Assembly: GCA_947494675.1 (NCBI GenBank)
Contig: CANLVP010000002.1
Span: forward strand, 744,001-808,000
Direction of reading: 5' to 3'
DNA: 64,000 nt
Source: an uncultured Paracoccaceae bacterium
Lineage (GTDB): Bacteria > Pseudomonadota > Alphaproteobacteria > Rhodobacterales > Rhodobacteraceae
Shown here: positions 62,583 to 64,000 of the stretch, piece after piece
Position numbering within the stretch: position 1 is the stretch's first letter
Layout: each line of letters begins with the position of its first letter
Notes under the pieces: generated by a model
What the model saw: only the letters and a program-made list of their open reading frames with translations
What the model was told of the DNA's origin: nothing
The model's database searches: none
Position numbers and translations under genes: made by a program

Positions 62583-64000
62583 GGTGTGACCTGCGGCGGC
62601 GGGCGGCGGAACATCTCTCTGAACATCCCCGGCGTGAACGCCGACAGCGGGTTCACAGCCACATTTGGCGCATCGCCCGTGCCGGTGATGGTAAAGTTGA
62701 ACCCGATCAGGCCTTCGCCCCGCCGCGTCAATACACTGCCAATGCTGTTGATCAGATAGAAAGGTGACACGACGCCCTGAAAATCAAAAGTCTTGCTGGC
62801 GAGCGTGTAAATCCCGTCCAGCGAAATGCCAAGCCCCGGCCCCACGGCACTGGATTCCGTCACCACAACCTGGTTGGGCGTCAGCCGAAACCGCGCATCC
62901 ACCTCATCAAAGGCAAGGCCCTGCCCGTCTAACTGCTGCAACAACCCCACGACGCTGATCGCATCCAGAAGGGCCGCCATCGCGGGCGCGTCCTTGACCC
63001 GCAAGCCTTGAATCGACAGGAAGCCATCAAAGCTTCCCGCCGCCCCAGCGGGTAGCAGCCGCAAATCTAACGTGCCGCCAAGTCCGTTCTTCAAGAACCC
63101 CGCTGCGGCCACCGCACCACCTGCATCATCGCTTTGGATGCGCAGCGCCGTCCGACCGTTTTGCGGCGCCACCGTGCCGCGCACGCCGGGTCCGTCGTTG
63201 ACCCGCGCGGTGAACTGCCCCGCCAGCCCGCCAGTGCTGGTGAACTCGCCCCTGAAACCGCGCAGAGCAATCCCTTCGGTCACCTGCAATCGATCAAGCG
63301 ACACATCAATTGGCCCGCCCTGCCCGCCACTCGGCGGACCAAACCGCGCCCGACGCAGATCAAGCAATCCACCTGACACCTCTACCCCAACGGGTCGGCC
63401 TTGGCCGCGCCCCCGCAGCGTCACAGGCGCATCCAGCCAGTTGCCAACCTGCACCCGCGTGAACCGCGCTGCCGAAAGGTTGCCGCTTGCATTCAGCTCC
63501 ACCCGGCCCGTCGCGGACAGACCACCTGCAACAAGCCGCAACTGCTCAATATTCGGCTGATCACCCATGCGGCCAACGACCTCAAGCGCGCCCTGCGCGT
63601 TGGCCGATTTATTGACGCTCACTTGCGGCACGGCCAACCCGATCCCTCGCAGATCAGAGGTCAGGCGAAACGCCGGTGGCTCGCCCCGGCGTAGATCAAG
63701 CTGTAAATCCGCCTGACCCGACCCACTCACTGTGCCCGGCGGCAGCGCCACGTTGAACGCAACCAACGTCGCTTGCGACAGCCCCATCGTCGCGCTTACC
63801 TGACTGCCTTGCTGGCCGATCACTTGGGTCCACGTGCCGCGCACTGGCACCCCGTCCAACCGCACCGGCCCCGAAATCGCCAGTTGTGCGTTGTCCGCCT
63901 CGACCGTCAGCCCCGTACCTTCCAGCTTGCGCCCCTTGACCAAGACATCGCTGCGAAACCCGCGCAGCCCCGCCGTGATCTGATACTGCAAATCCTCTTT
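62579..64000 (-). CDS. AsmA/DUF3971-like protein, C-terminal part (N-terminus beyond window)
   Basis: At least 473 residues, open through the right edge (K-E-D-L-Q-Y-Q at the border). Rich in beta strands with repeating GLxxTGRVELN, GLDG-type and ASGNL turns. The C-terminus ([55 protein letters not shown]) is that of YhdP/AsmA-like proteins, which span the periplasm to carry phospholipids to the outer membrane. The visible part is the tail domain; the full protein is probably above 1000 residues. It overlaps queA by ATGA. Confidence 0.85.
   Translation of the reverse strand, partial: KEDLQYQITAGLRGFRSDVLVKGRKLEGTGLTVEADNAQLAISGPVRLDGVPVRGTWTQVIGQQGSQVSATMGLSQATLVAFNVALPPGTVSGSGQADLQLDLRRGEPPAFRLTSDLRGIGLAVPQVSVNKSANAQGALEVVGRMGDQPNIEQLRLVAGGLSATGRVELNASGNLSAARFTRVQVGNWLDAPVTLRGRGQGRPVGVEVSGGLLDLRRARFGPPSGGQGGPIDVSLDRLQVTEGIALRGFRGEFTSTGGLAGQFTARVNDGPGVRGTVAPQNGRTALRIQSDDAGGAVAAAGFLKNGLGGTLDLRLLPAGAAGSFDGFLSIQGLRVKDAPAMAALLDAISVVGLLQQLDGQGLAFDEVDARFRLTPNQVVVTESSAVGPGLGISLDGIYTLASKTFDFQGVVSPFYLINSIGSVLTRRGEGLIGFNFTITGTGDAPNVAVNPLSAFTPGMFREMFRRPPPQVTP

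Noticed and set aside
1..64000. CRISPR arrays, tRNA or rRNA genes, insertion sequences.
   Set aside because: No regularly spaced repeats, cloverleaf-like spacers with CCA context, rRNA motifs or transposase frames were seen in any spacer.

Overview
The window looks like core chromosome of an alphaproteobacterium of the family Rhodobacteraceae (roseobacter group, of the Loktanella/Yoonia sort). The grounds are the gene order trpG-trpD-trpC-moaC-moeA-lexA-comEC-gltX-gltA, a VPLPA-CTERM protein, a split-type PurL, BolA next to a CGFS glutaredoxin, an indolepyruvate oxidoreductase with both subunits fused, and LexA boxes of the alphaproteobacterial GTTC-N7-GTTC type. Base composition is fairly even and GC-rich. 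I see no tRNA, rRNA, insertion sequence, integrase or CRISPR array. Genus and species are inference.

Layout. 1-11.1 kb: end of an aminotransferase, a PpiD-like periplasmic chaperone coupled to trpE, an opposite-strand deacetylase-like protein with a very long acidic Pro/Glu linker, then the tightly overlapping run trpG-trpD-ung-trpC-moaC-moeA. 11.1-19.2 kb: lexA under its own SOS box, convergent comEC, gltX, gltA, an acetyltransferase, a putative type I-secreted protein and a DUF2087 protein. 19.2-31 kb (minus strand): a PaaG-like hydratase, then argC-ccmE-[endolysin-holin-XhlA-like-unknown]-ccmF-ccmH, murI, an acyltransferase and the fused indolepyruvate:ferredoxin oxidoreductase. 31-37.5 kb: a LysR regulator, a candidate small RNA, a HAD phosphatase broken by a one-base frameshift, purL, the bolA/grxD iron-sulfur block with an added cysteine-less glutaredoxin-like protein, and zapA with a coiled-coil partner. 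37.8-43.5 kb: tkt and two gap genes with LacI-type palindromes upstream. 43.7-51.4 kb: small conserved proteins, coaD, a CBS protein, mmsA with a divergent LysR gene, a cupredoxin, a VPLPA-CTERM protein and a leishmanolysin-like protease. 51.5-64 kb: a valine-degradation operon (isobutyryl-CoA dehydrogenase, 3-hydroxyisobutyryl-CoA hydrolase, mmsB), uvrA with an SOS box, lpdA behind a 20-bp palindrome, a DUF924 protein, an MFS transporter, queA and an AsmA-like protein that runs off the right edge.

How the parts fit. Tryptophan synthesis (trpE, G, D, C) and molybdopterin synthesis (moaC, moeA) are co-transcribed. lexA and uvrA share an SOS operator. ccmE, ccmF and ccmH mature c-type cytochromes. 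mmsA plus the 51.5 kb operon complete valine breakdown to propionyl-CoA. tkt and the two gap genes supply central carbon flux.

The most unusual element is the phage-type lysis cassette at 22.55-24.26 kb, placed by overlapping reading frames inside the cytochrome c maturation operon. It is plausibly the lysis module of a gene transfer agent, and its first gene has its ribosome binding site inside a hairpin. Second is the membrane-anchored, cysteine-less glutaredoxin paralogue directly after grxD. Start sites were often moved downstream of the longest reading frame where a Shine-Dalgarno sequence or family N-terminus demanded it.
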